From contig NZ_KI515777.1 of NCBI RefSeq assembly GCF_000478175.1, positions 1-64,000 on the forward strand: a DNA stretch of 64,000 nucleotides. Reading direction: 5' to 3'. Made by a program: the position numbers and the translations under genes. The notes below the pieces were generated by a model that saw only the letters and a program-made list of their open reading frames with translations, was not told where the DNA came from and did no database searches. Origin of the DNA: Corynebacterium sp. KPL1814 (lineage in GTDB: Bacteria; Actinomycetota; Actinomycetes; Mycobacteriales; Mycobacteriaceae). This document shows, one piece after another, positions 1 to 12,834 of this stretch (its first letter is position 1; each line of letters opens with the position of its first letter).

Positions 1-9
1 TTGGGGTTG

Positions 10-3092
<3,083 letters not shown>

Positions 3093-3610
3093 ACACCAAC
3101 CACCACACACAAACCACACAACCAACAAAAGCCATGCAACCAGCATGTGGTGGTAACAAGTGAACTTGACAAAATAAACAAAAAGAAAAATCACATCACA
3201 CACACAAGACACCACAAACACAACGTGTAAGTGGCATCATGCAGATGCTCGCGTCCACTATACAGTTCTCACACAACACCCCGAACCAGCAACAAACACC
3301 ACCACAATGAATGGCATCCATCAACCAGTCAGGCACACAAAAAAGGGGATAATGCCCCAGACACCCAACAATGCACCAACGTACAATCAACACTCATTTT
3401 TGTATACATGGACACTTTTACGCATGTCACAAAGCACTGTCTCAACACTTGATACTGCTGATTAAGGTGTGTCTCCTACCCGGAATTTCCAAATTCGGTG
3501 GCAGCAGAACACTCGCCTACTCAACCACCAACCCACCATCAAACAACAGTGGGCAACCCACAACTATGGGTTCTGGCTGCAACTGCAGCCCAATAATAAA
3601 AGCTCCTTAG
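3093..3610 (-). other. 16S-23S internal transcribed spacer
   Basis: This 518-base spacer separates the two rRNA genes. I see no tRNA gene in it, as is usual for corynebacterial rrn operons. It is AC-rich on the plus strand and contains one recognisable antitermination block, listed separately. The remainder probably forms the processing stems that flank the rRNAs. Confidence 0.85.
3244..3283 (-). promoter_or_regulatory. Spacer boxA-type antitermination element
   Basis: The minus strand reads GTTGTGTGAGAACTGTATAG followed by TGGACGCGAGCATC. This closely resembles the rrn leader block at 5476-5512 and the boxA-containing spacer of actinobacterial rrn operons. It probably reloads the Nus antitermination complex ahead of the 23S gene. 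Confidence 0.6.
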
Positions 3611-5128
<1,518 letters not shown>

Positions 5129-5475
5129 AAAGAATTTCAGAACAACATTCCAAAATCAAGGCCGTGAAAAGCCCAAACCTAACCAAAAGAACAAACCACC
5201 ACAAACCACACAAAAGCAGTCCATGCTGGCGTCCAAAAATTACTACAAAGAAAAATAAACTGCCTCCCCAACCCGACGGGGCACAAAAAGGGGAGAAAAA
5301 AAGTTGAACACAATCACATGCCAACCAATCCATCAATGCAGCCGAAACACTAAACAGTATTCAAAAAGGTGCGTATTCCAACACCTTACCGGCACACACC
5401 AACCAACAAACCACCATAGGCTCGCTGGTCAACAGACCAATCAACACACAACCATGCACACAAAAATAAAAAAAT

Positions 5476-5512
5476 AAGTACATTGGCACACTATTGAGTT
5501 CTCAAACAACAT
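5476..5512 (-). promoter_or_regulatory. rrn leader antitermination block (boxA)
   Basis: The minus strand reads TTGTTTGAGAACTCAATAGT followed by GTGCCAATG. This is the widely conserved actinobacterial rrn leader containing boxA, where the Nus antitermination complex assembles before the 16S gene. Confidence 0.7.
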
Positions 5513-5567
5513 CCACACACCACAAGAAAATTAACCAAACGTTAACCTCTCGTTGGCGGCTCGTACC

Positions 5568-5596
5568 AACTTACCCAACAACCTGAACCAAGTCAA
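5568..5596 (-). promoter_or_regulatory. rrn promoter
   Basis: On the minus strand a -35 element TTGACT (5596-5591) and a -10 element TAAGTT (5573-5568) are separated by exactly 17 bases. They sit upstream of the conserved leader block and point toward the 16S gene. No experimental start site is known to me. Confidence 0.6.
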
Positions 5597-5741
5597 ATCC
5601 TCGGACCAAGCCAGTACAAAAAGTCACTCACAAGTAACCAACCGGCTACCTTTCGGCGACTTCGATAAAGTTACACCCCACTCCAGAAAACACACAAATC
5701 CCCAGCATACACCGCAAAAATGCATACTGGGGGAAGGTTAA

Positions 5742-7010
5742 TTAGAAGATTTCTTCTTCCTGCGTCCTTTCGATGGTGGCTCCAAGCCGTGAAAGGTTCT
5801 CCACAAAGTGGGGATAGCCGCGGTCGATATGGAAGACATCGTGAACGGTCGTGGCTTCGTCGGCGCAGAGTGCGGAAAGCACCAGGCCAGCTCCTGCGCG
5901 GATATCGGAGCTCCACACATGCGTAGAGGAAAGATGCTCCTTTCCGCGCACCACCACATGATGACCGTCTACTTGGGCATCGGCACCCAAGCGCAGCATT
6001 TCGTCGACGAAGCGGAACCGGGATTCAAAGACGTTCTCCGTGATCACGGTGGTCCCTTCGGCGATGGAGGAAATGCCGATGGCCATGGGCTGGAGGTCCG
6101 TCGGAAAGCCTGGGAAAGGCAACGTCTGGTAATCCACAGCGGTAGGGCGCTTATCCATACGCACGCGGAAGCCGTTTTCATAGGTTTCAATCTCTGCACC
6201 GGCGGACTTCAGCTTTTCCAGCGGAAGGTGCAAGTGGCGCGGAGCAATGCCGCCGACTGTGATATCGCCTTGTGTCATGGCTGCGGCATAAGCCCAGGTG
6301 CCTGCCACGATGCGGTCACCGATGACCTCGTGCTCCGTTGGGTTAAGCCGGTCCACGCCGTGGATGGTGACCTCGGAGGTGCCTTCGCCTTCGATATTGG
6401 CGCCCATGGATTTCATCATCTCGCACAGGTCAACGATCTCGGGCTCGCGGGCGGCGTTGTGGAGGACGGTGGTGCCCTCAGCCAAGACGGCGGCGGTCAA
6501 AATGTTTTCCGTTGCACCAACGGAAGGAAAGTCCAAACGGATGGTGGAACCGCGAAGCTCGGAGGCCTCAGCGACCACGGCGCCGTGTTCAATGCGGGTG
6601 GTGGCGCCGAGTTTTTCCAAGCCGGTCTGGTGCATATCAAGCGGGCGAGAGCCAATGGCGTCACCACCGGGCAGCGCAACCTTTGCATGCCCGCAGCGCG
6701 AGGTTAGTGGGCCTAAGACGCATACCGATGCCCTAAATTGGCGAACCGCATCAAAGTCCGCGTTCGATTGCGGCGTCGCAGGGGTAGTAATGCGGACGGT
6801 GCTGCCATCGATTGTCACCTCGCAGCCCAAGCCTTCGAGTACCTTTTTCATCAAAGGTACGTCCAGAATCTCTGGGCAATTGGTCAGCGTCGTCGTCCCC
6901 TCCGCCAGCAACGCGGCGGCCATGAGCTTAAGGACGCTGTTTTTGGCGCCATCTACTTTGACGGTGCCTGCAAGACGGGCACCGCCGGAAACAATAAACT
7001 GATCTTTCAC
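5742..7010 (-). CDS. murA: UDP-N-acetylglucosamine 1-carboxyvinyltransferase
   Basis: MurA transfers enolpyruvate from PEP to UDP-GlcNAc, the first committed cytosolic step of peptidoglycan synthesis. The 422-residue product has the family's full length, the N-terminal substrate motif DGAKNSVLK and the repeated alpha/beta fold. The loop that carries the catalytic Cys in E. coli reads [11 protein letters not shown] here, with Asp117 in place of Cys. Mycobacterial MurA has the same change, which is known to give intrinsic fosfomycin insensitivity. The start is a GTG at 7010, 21 bp after the ramA stop, so the gene may be cotranscribed with ramA. It lies immediately upstream of the rrn leader. 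Confidence 0.95.
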   Translation of the reverse strand: MKDQFIVSGGARLAGTVKVDGAKNSVLKLMAAALLAEGTTTLTNCPEILDVPLMKKVLEGLGCEVTIDGSTVRITTPATPQSNADFDAVRQFRASVCVLGPLTSRCGHAKVALPGGDAIGSRPLDMHQTGLEKLGATTRIEHGAVVAEASELRGSTIRLDFPSVGATENILTAAVLAEGTTVLHNAAREPEIVDLCEMMKSMGANIEGEGTSEVTIHGVDRLNPTEHEVIGDRIVAGTWAYAAAMTQGDITVGGIAPRHLHLPLEKLKSAGAEIETYENGFRVRMDKRPTAVDYQTLPFPGFPTDLQPMAIGISSIAEGTTVITENVFESRFRFVDEMLRLGADAQVDGHHVVVRGKEHLSSTHVWSSDIRAGAGLVLSALCADEATTVHDVFHIDRGYPHFVENLSRLGATIERTQEEEIF

Positions 7011-7031
7011 AGCTTTCTACGCTACCGGTTA

Positions 7032-7871
7032 TCAGGGCAACGCGCCGATCCGGCGGGCGGCATTGACGGCTTCGTAGCGAGTGTGCGCCCCCAACTTGCG
7101 CATCACGGAGCGTAGGTAGGACTTGACGGTTTCGGCGCCAATTCCCATTTCTTCCGCCGCTTCCACGTTGGTGTGGCCGAGTGCCACGCAGGAGAGGACG
7201 TCGAGCTCGCGGGCGGAAAGCTTGGTTGATTGCTTCACGCGCACGGGAGAGACCATCTGATCGCAGAGCGCCTCGAGTTCCTTGCGCAACTCCTCGTCCT
7301 CGACGCGGTTGGCCAGCATGCGCAGCTTGGAGTGGGTGGAACGAACCTGTTCCCATTCCGCACCGTTCATCGCATGGCCGCGGGACGCACCTCCCTTTCC
7401 ACCATCGGCGCGGCGCATCGCGGAGTTGACCGCGAGATCTTGCTCTAGGGTCCGGGCCGTCATCGTTACTTCCTCGATGACCTTATCCCCCAAGCGCACA
7501 GGGGAATGTACGCCAACGTAAAGCACTCCCCGGATTTCACGCTGCACGGTAACGGGTACGGCCACGATCGAGTGCAGGCCTTCGTCTTGGATTACGCTGT
7601 CGTTCTCGTGGGAAATGGTGGTGGCACGCGTGTAGTCCGATACGCCCACCGCGCGGCGGGTGGTGATGACGCGCCCGCCGACGCCCACGCCGGCATCGAT
7701 AAGCAGATTCTGCAGCGCCGGCGTACGCAGGCCCACCCACTGGGTAATTTGCAGGCGATTATCCGCCAATAATGTTGCGTACATCGTCACTGGGATTCCG
7801 GTGGCGGTTTTGAGAGACGACAGTGCCGCGCGTACAGATTCTTCATCATCTTTGAGGCGATGCGACTCCAT
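7032..7871 (-). CDS. ramA: LuxR-type transcriptional regulator of acetate metabolism, RamA
   Basis: The 279-residue protein has an N-terminal GAF-like sensory region (about residues 10-150) and a C-terminal LuxR helix-turn-helix (about 205-270, with LSARELDVLSCVALG and GIGAETVKSYL). Length, architecture and position beside cysK-cysE match RamA of C. glutamicum, which controls acetate and central carbon genes. I chose ATG 7871 because GAGGAAAG precedes it; a longer start at 7910 has no such support. Two G5T tracts lie upstream (7888-7894 and 7970-7976), resembling the short G-rich sites RamA binds, so autoregulation is plausible. Confidence 0.87.
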   Translation of the reverse strand: MESHRLKDDEESVRAALSSLKTATGIPVTMYATLLADNRLQITQWVGLRTPALQNLLIDAGVGVGGRVITTRRAVGVSDYTRATTISHENDSVIQDEGLHSIVAVPVTVQREIRGVLYVGVHSPVRLGDKVIEEVTMTARTLEQDLAVNSAMRRADGGKGGASRGHAMNGAEWEQVRSTHSKLRMLANRVEDEELRKELEALCDQMVSPVRVKQSTKLSARELDVLSCVALGHTNVEAAEEMGIGAETVKSYLRSVMRKLGAHTRYEAVNAARRIGALP

Positions 7872-8136
7872 GAGACTCTTTCCTCGTCGGGGGTAACCAA
7901 GTAGGTGCACCCGATATCCCCGAAAACTTGGGGAGCAGCGGGTAACTACGTGGAATTATAGACAGCAAGTGGGGGTAATTCGAAATCGTCCCTTCGTCTC
8001 CGCGGCCGTGAATCCCACATTCCATGCCCGAATGGGTTGTCTGTAATAAATATACCACTCTGTCTACTTAAATAGTGTATCCTTGCGCTTGTACCTGATT
8101 TGACCACGAATATGATTCCCAAAGGAGTCCTAATAA

Positions 8137-9072
8137 ATGGCTATTTACAACAATGTCCTAGAGACCATCGGCGGTACCCCACTTATCCGCATCAACCGCT
8201 TGGCTGAGGGTAAGGGTGCCACCGTGCTGGCCAAGGTGGAGTCCTTTAACCCTGGTAACTCCGTGAAGGACCGCATCGGCCTCGCCATCATCAAGGCCGC
8301 TGAGGAATCCGGTGACCTGAAGCCGGGCGGCACCATCGTTGAAGCTACCTCCGGTAATACCGGCATTGCCCTAGCACTGGCCGGCGCAACCTTGGGCTAC
8401 GACGTTGTCCTCACCATGCCAGAGACCATGTCCAATGAGCGCAAGGTCCTGCTTCGCGCATACGGTGCAGAAATCATCCTGACCCCGGGCGCTGCCGGAA
8501 TGCAGGGTGCGGTTGATAAGGCCAACGAGATCGTCGCCGAGCGCGACAACGCCATCTTGGCTTCCCAGTTCGCTAACGAGGCCAACCCCAAGATCCACGA
8601 GGCCACCACCGGCCCGGAGATCTGGGACGACGCCGAGGGCAATGTCGATGCCTTCGTCGCAGGCGTCGGCACTGGCGGCACCATCACCGGTGCAGGTCGC
8701 TACCTAAAGTCCAAGAACCCAGACGTTTACCTCGCAGCCGTTGAGCCGGCTGACTCCCCTGTGCTGTCTGAAGGCCAGGCAGGTCCGCACAAGATCCAGG
8801 GCCTAGGCGCCAACTTCGTGCCGGACGTGCTCGACCGCGAGCAGCTGGATGAGGTCCTGACCGCTTCCCTCGAGGAGTCCATCAAGCTTTCCCGCGACCT
8901 TGCTACCGAGGAAGGCCTGCTGGTTGGCATTTCCGCCGGTGCAAACCTCTCCGCCGCGCTGAAGCTGGCTGAGCGCCCCGAGTTCGAGGGCAAGACCATC
9001 GTCGTTGTCCTGCCGGACTTTGGTGAGCGCTACGTTTCCACCGTTCTTTTCGAGGACATCCGCGAGGCATAA
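8137..9072 (+). CDS. cysK: Cysteine synthase (O-acetylserine sulfhydrylase)
   Basis: CysK is a cytosolic PLP enzyme that makes cysteine from O-acetylserine and sulfide. The 311-residue product shows the PLP lysine in [11 protein letters not shown] (Lys44), the substrate loop EATSGNTG, and the glycine-rich phosphate-binding loop [14 protein letters not shown]. The ribosome binding site AAAGGAG lies 9 bases before the ATG. A terminator separates it from cysE, the gene that supplies its substrate. The divergent 265-bp region shared with ramA probably carries its promoter. Confidence 0.96.
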   Translation: MAIYNNVLETIGGTPLIRINRLAEGKGATVLAKVESFNPGNSVKDRIGLAIIKAAEESGDLKPGGTIVEATSGNTGIALALAGATLGYDVVLTMPETMSNERKVLLRAYGAEIILTPGAAGMQGAVDKANEIVAERDNAILASQFANEANPKIHEATTGPEIWDDAEGNVDAFVAGVGTGGTITGAGRYLKSKNPDVYLAAVEPADSPVLSEGQAGPHKIQGLGANFVPDVLDREQLDEVLTASLEESIKLSRDLATEEGLLVGISAGANLSAALKLAERPEFEGKTIVVVLPDFGERYVSTVLFEDIREA

Positions 9073-9098
9073 CTAGCCCCGCAACCTAGTCCATGAAT

Positions 9099-9135
9099 AA
9101 AAGGCACCCGTCAAGCTTGGCGGGTGCCTTTTTGT
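9099..9135 (+). terminator. Rho-independent terminator of cysK
   Basis: The hairpin AAGGCACCCG-TCAAGCTTGG-CGGGTGCCTT is followed by a run of T. It overlaps a GTG at 9134 that would otherwise be an upstream start of cysE, so the internal ATG at 9155 is the better cysE start. Confidence 0.8.
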
Positions 9136-9154
9136 GACCAGTATTATAGTCCGC

Positions 9155-9718
9155 ATGAGCATTATTAAATATATCCGCGAAGATTTAGCCAATGCCCGCG
9201 ACCATGACCCAGCTGCCCGTGGCGACGTTGAAAACGCGATCGTCTATTCCGGCCTGCACGCCATCTGGTCGCACCGCGTGTCCCACTGGCTGTGGAAGCG
9301 CGGCCTGCGGGGCCCTGCGCGCATCCTGGCCCAAATTAATCGCTTTTTTACCGGCATCGAGATCCACCCAGGCGCCACCATCGGGCGCTGCTTCTTCATC
9401 GACCACGGGATGGGCATTGTCATCGGCGAAACCGCGGAAATTGGCGATGGCGTCATGCTCTACCACGGCGTGACGCTCGGCGGTCAGGTGCTCACCCAGA
9501 CCAAGCGCCACCCCACGGTGGAAGATAACGTCACCATCGGCGCGGGCGCCAAGGTCTTAGGCCCCATCACCATCGGGGCCGGTTCCGCCATCGGTGCCAA
9601 TGCCGTTGTCACGAAGGATGTACCGGCCGATCACATCGCCGTGGGCATCCCCGCCAAGAATCGGCCTTCAAATAGGCATGAGCGGGTCAAGCTCGTGGAT
9701 CCGGACTACTACATCTAA
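9155..9718 (+). CDS. cysE: Serine O-acetyltransferase
   Basis: CysE acetylates serine with acetyl-CoA to make the CysK substrate, and is normally the feedback-controlled step. The 187-residue protein is the short form, with a brief N-terminal helical part ([19 protein letters not shown]) and a left-handed beta-helix of hexapeptide repeats. Visible motifs are [20 protein letters not shown] and [12 protein letters not shown] start at 9134 would lie inside the cysK terminator, so I prefer ATG 9155. The gene ends in a strong terminator. Confidence 0.94.
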   Translation: MSIIKYIREDLANARDHDPAARGDVENAIVYSGLHAIWSHRVSHWLWKRGLRGPARILAQINRFFTGIEIHPGATIGRCFFIDHGMGIVIGETAEIGDGVMLYHGVTLGGQVLTQTKRHPTVEDNVTIGAGAKVLGPITIGAGSAIGANAVVTKDVPADHIAVGIPAKNRPSNRHERVKLVDPDYYI

Positions 9719-9724
9719 ATAGAC

Positions 9725-9762
9725 TAAAAGCGGCCCACAGTCTTGTGTGGGCCGCTTTTTGC
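9725..9762 (+). terminator. Rho-independent terminator of cysE
   Basis: The inverted repeat AAAGCGGCCCACA / TGTGTGGGCCGCTTTTT with a terminal T run follows the cysE stop codon. Its symmetry means it could also serve the convergent GNAT gene. Confidence 0.8.
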
Positions 9763-9767
9763 TGTGC

Positions 9768-10058
9768 TTAACCGCGCAGCAGATCCTGGTATTCGGGGTT
9801 CTTGTCCATAAAGTGCGCCACGGCAGAGCAGGTGGCGATGACCTTCATGCCGGCAGCCCGGGTTTCATCGAGGGCCTCCTTAATCAGCGGGGAGGACAAG
9901 CCCTGACCGCGGAAGTCGTCCCCGATGACCGTGTGGTTGAACTCGCGGGTATCGCCGGAATCTACGTATTCGCAGATTCCCGCTTCCACACCATCAACGG
10001 TAAGCACGAAACGGGACAAATCGGTTTGATGAGAAATTGCTTTTTCCATGTCCCCCAT
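9768..10058 (-). CDS. Small GNAT-family N-acetyltransferase
   Basis: This 96-residue protein belongs to the short GNAT group (YjdJ-like). It contains the acetyl-CoA loop DDFRGQGLSSPLIKEAL and a C-terminal segment ending near HFMDKNPEYQDLL. Members of this group acetylate unidentified small substrates, so I assign no specific reaction. The start is either ATG 10058 or ATG 10049; the G-rich GGGGGAC between them fits the second. Longer upstream extensions would run through the tRNA genes and are rejected. The gene converges on cysE. Confidence 0.8.
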   Translation of the reverse strand: MGDMEKAISHQTDLSRFVLTVDGVEAGICEYVDSGDTREFNHTVIGDDFRGQGLSSPLIKEALDETRAAGMKVIATCSAVAHFMDKNPEYQDLLRG

Positions 10059-10068
10059 TAAACCAAAA

Positions 10069-10099
10069 ATGGCCCCTCCTTGATAATAAGGAGGGACCA
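10069..10099 (-). terminator. Terminator of the tRNA-Phe transcript
   Basis: On the minus strand GGTCCCTCCTT and AAGGAGGGGCC form a hairpin with a 6-base loop, followed by ATTTTT. It lies 6 bases past tRNA-Phe and just ahead of the small GNAT gene. Confidence 0.7.
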
Positions 10100-10105
10100 T
10101 AGTTG

Positions 10106-10178
10106 TGGCCAGAGCCAGGATCGAACTGGCGACCCCACACTTTTCAGGCGTGTGCTCTACCGACTGAGCTATCTGGCC
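10106..10178 (-). tRNA. tRNA-Phe (GAA)
   Basis: The minus strand folds as a 73-base cloverleaf with acceptor GGCCAGA/TCTGGCC, D-arm GCTCAGTCGGTAGAGC, T-loop GTTCGATCC and anticodon GAA. The CCA end is not encoded. It is the last gene of the local tRNA cluster. Confidence 0.95.
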
Positions 10179-10197
10179 AGAAACCCGAAGGTTTCCG

Positions 10198-10271
10198 CGA
10201 CCTTGACGGGACTTGAACCCGCGACCTCCGCCGTGACAGGGCGGCGCGCTAACCAACTGCGCCACAAGGCC
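10198..10271 (-). tRNA. tRNA-Asp (GTC), copy 1
   Basis: A 74-base cloverleaf on the minus strand with acceptor GGCCTTG/CAAGGTC, anticodon GTC in CCTGTCACGG, and T-loop GTTCAAGTC. It is identical to the copy at 10464-10537. Confidence 0.95.
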
Positions 10272-10367
10272 ATTTTCAGTTTTGTGTGCCCCTTGGGCAC
10301 GGGTAATTACTTTACACAGGCGCCTAGAAACAACACAAATCAGCACTACAACGCCGTTTTTCCGCCG

Positions 10368-10407
10368 CTTGCTGATGCCCCAGTGATGCTGAGGTGGCAT
10401 CAGCAAG
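10368..10407. repeat. Perfect 12-bp inverted repeat between the tRNA-Asp copies
   Basis: CTTGCTGATGCC (10368-10379) and GGCATCAGCAAG (10396-10407) flank a 16-base loop. There is no adjacent T run on either strand, so it is not an obvious terminator. It lies between the terminator of the upstream tRNA pair and tRNA-Asp copy 1; its role is unknown. Confidence 0.6.
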
Positions 10408-10421
10408 CAGCCTGCAAAACC

Positions 10422-10457
10422 AAAAAAGAACAGTACCCGCCGAAGCGTGTACTGTTC
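10422..10457 (-). terminator. Terminator after tRNA-Asp copy 2
   Basis: The minus strand has GAACAGTAC, a 12-base loop, then GTACTGTTC followed by six T. It ends the Glu-Asp tRNA transcript, implying that the second Asp and Phe genes have their own promoter or rely on readthrough. Confidence 0.75.
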
Positions 10458-10463
10458 AGAATG

Positions 10464-10537
10464 CGACCTTGACGGGACTTGAACCCGCGACCTCCGCCGT
10501 GACAGGGCGGCGCGCTAACCAACTGCGCCACAAGGCC
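10464..10537 (-). tRNA. tRNA-Asp (GTC), copy 2
   Basis: A 74-base cloverleaf with anticodon GTC, identical in sequence to the copy at 10198-10271. It lies 38 bases downstream of tRNA-Glu on the same strand. Confidence 0.95.
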
Positions 10538-10575
10538 AAATGAGAAATTATTTCGTACCAACACAAAGGTGTTGG

Positions 10576-10648
10576 TACCCCCAACGGGATTCGAACCCGT
10601 GCCGCTGCCGTGAAAGGGCAGTGTCCTAGGCCGCTAGACGATGGGGGC
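10576..10648 (-). tRNA. tRNA-Glu (TTC)
   Basis: A 73-base cloverleaf with anticodon TTC in CCTTTCACGG and T-loop GTTCGAATC. The acceptor stem begins GCCCCCA and closes with a G-U pair. It is the first gene of the minus-strand tRNA cluster. Confidence 0.95.
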
Positions 10649-10673
10649 CAGTCGCTTCTTGGCGACTTCTAGA

Positions 10674-10702
10674 AATATACTGGAGACATCACCAAGAAAC
10701 AA
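10674..10702 (-). promoter_or_regulatory. Promoter of the tRNA-Glu/Asp cluster
   Basis: On the minus strand TTGTTT (10702-10697) and TATATT (10679-10674) are spaced by 17 bases, about 25 bases upstream of tRNA-Glu. A short hairpin, GTCGC-TTCTTG-GCGAC at 10651-10666, lies in the tRNA leader. Confidence 0.5.
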
Positions 10703-10730
10703 AATCGCTCCCCCAGAAGGAGTTTTAACC

Positions 10731-11063
10731 ATGTCTGAGCAGCAGAAAACCTGTTCCTGCCACGAGCCGGATATCCACGGATACAACGCCGATAGTAAGA
10801 GCAAAGCGCGTTATCTGGCGCGCCTGAAGCGCATCGAAGGCCAGGCGCGCGGGATTCATCGCATGGTCGATGAGGACCAATACTGCATCGATATCATCAC
10901 CCAAATCTCGGCGGTGACATCCGCGCTAGAGAACGTCTCTCTCGCGCTCTTAGAAGACCACATAGAGCACTGTGTGGCCGGTGCAGCGGCCGAGGACGGC
11001 GAGGTGGCTAAGGAGAAGCTAGCGGAGGCTATGCACGCCATTAAGAAGCTCGTGAAAAACTAG
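10731..11063 (+). CDS. csoR: CsoR-family copper-sensing repressor
   Basis: CsoR proteins are small all-helical repressors that leave their operator on binding Cu(I). The 110-residue product carries the copper ligand triad Cys52 (QYCIDI), His77 and Cys81 (DHIEHC), plus the conserved RLKRIEGQARGI helix. An extra Cys pair, CSC, lies at the N-terminus. ATG 10731 follows AGAAGGAG. No copper ATPase or chaperone adjoins it: the left flank is tRNA genes and the right flank is now the integrated element. A copper role is inferred from the ligand set; formaldehyde or persulfide sensors of the same fold lack this triad. Confidence 0.85.
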   Translation: MSEQQKTCSCHEPDIHGYNADSKSKARYLARLKRIEGQARGIHRMVDEDQYCIDIITQISAVTSALENVSLALLEDHIEHCVAGAAAEDGEVAKEKLAEAMHAIKKLVKN

Positions 11064-11065
11064 AA

Positions 11066-11091
11066 AAGGAGCCGCCCGAAGGCGGCTCCTG
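11066..11091 (+). terminator. Hairpin terminator of csoR
   Basis: AAGGAGCCGCC and GGCGGCTCCT form a stem with a short loop right after the csoR stop. No T run follows, because the sequence passes straight into the left attachment repeat at 11094. Confidence 0.6.
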
Positions 11092-11093
11092 AT

Positions 11094-11137
11094 GTGGGCC
11101 CTGTGGGGATCGAACCCACGACCTGCGGATTAAAAGT
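11094..11137. repeat. Left attachment repeat (tRNA-Lys 3' fragment)
   Basis: These 44 bases are identical to 18028-18071. They cover the 3' part of tRNA-Lys, from its 3' end through the anticodon. The tRNA identity stops abruptly after the anticodon, so this copy is the displaced chromosomal 3' half and cannot make a tRNA. Confidence 0.93.
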
Positions 11138-11245
11138 AATGAGCTCACAAATCCCACCCAAAATAGGGTAACCGAAATCTCCCCAAGTGAGACCGCAAGC
11201 ACCGCGAACTCACGACCGTACGCAAGCGAAGCAAGCGGCCCCGTC

Positions 11246-12793
11246 GTGACCGGAAGCGCGCAAGGAGAGACCGGCGCGATGTGCCGCATGCTCGACGAAG
11301 CGGAAGCGGGAGGGAACGAAAGGGGAAGCGCGGCGAAGCGAAGCGGTAGGGAGGGAGAAGCGTGCCGCGCGGGCGAAACTGGGGCGGAGGACACTACGGG
11401 CTGCAGCACCCTTGATAGTAAAAAGAGTAAGTGCTGCGAACTTGCTTTACCTGCGAGTTTATCCGTTCAGTATTCAGATCGTCGTCGGCGCCGGTGGGCT
11501 GCTCGGGGTGCATTATGGAAGGCAAGCTCGAGGGCTGGTGTTCGCGCGTGCGGGAGGCTTCCACGTGTGACTCGACCGGGTGACGATCGTGATGGCCGTT
11601 CTGGTGGTGACATGATCGGGCTTGTTACAGCGAGTGACGACCGGCCAGCAGGATTTAGGGGCCTCAACCGATGTGCCAGCGTATGGGCTTGTCCTCGTTG
11701 TAGTTCTCAAATCGCTTTGGAAAGATCAAAGGAGATCGCAGGGGCACTGCGGTATGCCCATATTAACGGTGGCCGGAGCGCTCTCCTTACTTTGACTGTT
11801 CGTCACACGGGTGCTGACCCTCTGGAGGAGGTCTGGAACGCTGTCAGCGCTGGTTGGCGCTCCGTCACCGGTGGTTACGGCTGGGTAGGCCGCAAGGCCT
11901 ATATTAAGAAAAAAGCTGGTAGGGAGTATTTTTTCCAGGCCGAGCCAGGTGATCGGAAACAATTCGGCATTGCTGGAACGATTAGGTCAACAGAAGTTAC
12001 TTATGGCGACCCCAAGACTGGCGGCTCCGGTTGGCATGTTCACTTGCATGTTCTTCTCATCTTCGCCAATGACCCTTCTTCCAGCATTGACTCTGCCAAG
12101 CTCGCGTTAATCTGTGGAGCACCTATGCCTGCGCAATTTGAGCGGGCTTGTGCGCTCTCTGCCTTAGGTATCCGTCTCTATGAACGCTGGGAGAAGGGCG
12201 TTAGGAAAGCGGGGATGTCCACCTCGTGGGCTGGATTTGATTTGCGTGAGATCACTGACGAAGGCGCATCATTCATCGGTAATTATCTGACGAAAAGCAC
12301 CTACGACGTCGCCGCTAAACTCGGCGCTGAGGTCGCCGCTTCAATGAACACCAAGGATACTCGCACCGTCTCAAACCTCACGCCTTTTGGACTGTTGGAC
12401 ACCATTGTCAAGTCTGAACAATCGTTCTGGTGGGATCGACCGAAAGTGCATGAGACATGGTGGGAGGGTGCCGTTCTTAACGTCGCCAATCTCACCGACG
12501 GTGAGATTCGTGAGTACCCGACACCGCGACTGTGGAGGACATGGCTCGAGTTTGAGAGCGTCTCCGCCGGGCGGCGCCAGATCCTTTGGTCACATCAGAA
12601 GAAGAAGTGCGTCACCGAGCTGGACAAGTTCTGGACAGAGTGTCTCGCCGCTCGTGGTCGTGTACGTACTGATCAGGACATTGTCGATGTTGGGTATGAC
12701 GGGGACCTTGTCGGCGAAATTTCAATGAACACCTGGGTAACGCTCTCCCCCGAGGTGGCGGTTGGCCTGCTTGATGAGGTTACCCTCGTTTAG
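11246..12793 (+). CDS. Rolling-circle Rep initiator, disrupted at both ends
   Basis: The product resembles Rep proteins of actinobacterial rolling-circle plasmids. Features in order are GVRACGRLPR, a zinc-type pair in CASVWACPRC, the metal-binding HUH motif GWHVHLHVLL, and a catalytic-tyrosine region NYLTKSTYD. The listed start, GTG 11246, is only the first in-frame start in this window. The frame is open leftward through 11138 and across the attachment repeat, and in a circular element it would begin at GTG 17988, giving 579 residues. The stop TAG at 12791-12793 is created at the IS boundary; about 36 further codons lie beyond the IS at 14079-14189. A family start nearer 11430 remains possible. 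Confidence 0.72.
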   Translation: MTGSAQGETGAMCRMLDEAEAGGNERGSAAKRSGREGEACRAGETGAEDTTGCSTLDSKKSKCCELALPASLSVQYSDRRRRRWAARGALWKASSRAGVRACGRLPRVTRPGDDRDGRSGGDMIGLVTASDDRPAGFRGLNRCASVWACPRCSSQIALERSKEIAGALRYAHINGGRSALLTLTVRHTGADPLEEVWNAVSAGWRSVTGGYGWVGRKAYIKKKAGREYFFQAEPGDRKQFGIAGTIRSTEVTYGDPKTGGSGWHVHLHVLLIFANDPSSSIDSAKLALICGAPMPAQFERACALSALGIRLYERWEKGVRKAGMSTSWAGFDLREITDEGASFIGNYLTKSTYDVAAKLGAEVAASMNTKDTRTVSNLTPFGLLDTIVKSEQSFWWDRPKVHETWWEGAVLNVANLTDGEIREYPTPRLWRTWLEFESVSAGRRQILWSHQKKKCVTELDKFWTECLAARGRVRTDQDIVDVGYDGDLVGEISMNTWVTLSPEVAVGLLDEVTLV

Positions 12794-12834
12794 TGGACAC
12801 CCGATTAGTGCGGATCTTGTGTCCGTAAGAGAGG

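Larger units (their letters stand above)
5129..5741 (-). other. rrn leader and promoter region
   Basis: This 613-base stretch between murA and the 16S gene has no credible gene. It is the untranslated rrn leader, holding the antitermination block at 5476-5512 and a promoter at 5568-5596. A weaker second promoter may lie at about 5617-5645 (minus strand TTGGTT, 17-base spacer, TGTACT). Confidence 0.75.

Noticed and set aside
3093..3610. tRNA genes in the rRNA spacer
   Set aside because: No cloverleaf could be found on either strand.
5808..6707. 299-codon plus-strand frame
   Set aside because: Antisense to murA; arises from GC-rich codon structure and has no family features.
8072..8136. Promoter TTGTAC / TATGAT just before cysK
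   Set aside because: It would start transcription on top of the ribosome binding site AAAGGAG, so it is unlikely to be the main promoter despite good spacing.
11095..11137. Possible second tRNA-Lys
   Set aside because: Only the 3' half is present; the D-arm and 5' acceptor are missing, so it is an attachment scar.
11041..11409. 122-codon minus-strand frame over the left attachment repeat
   Set aside because: Runs through csoR's 3' end, a terminator and a tRNA fragment; no conserved features, and it opposes the rep frame.
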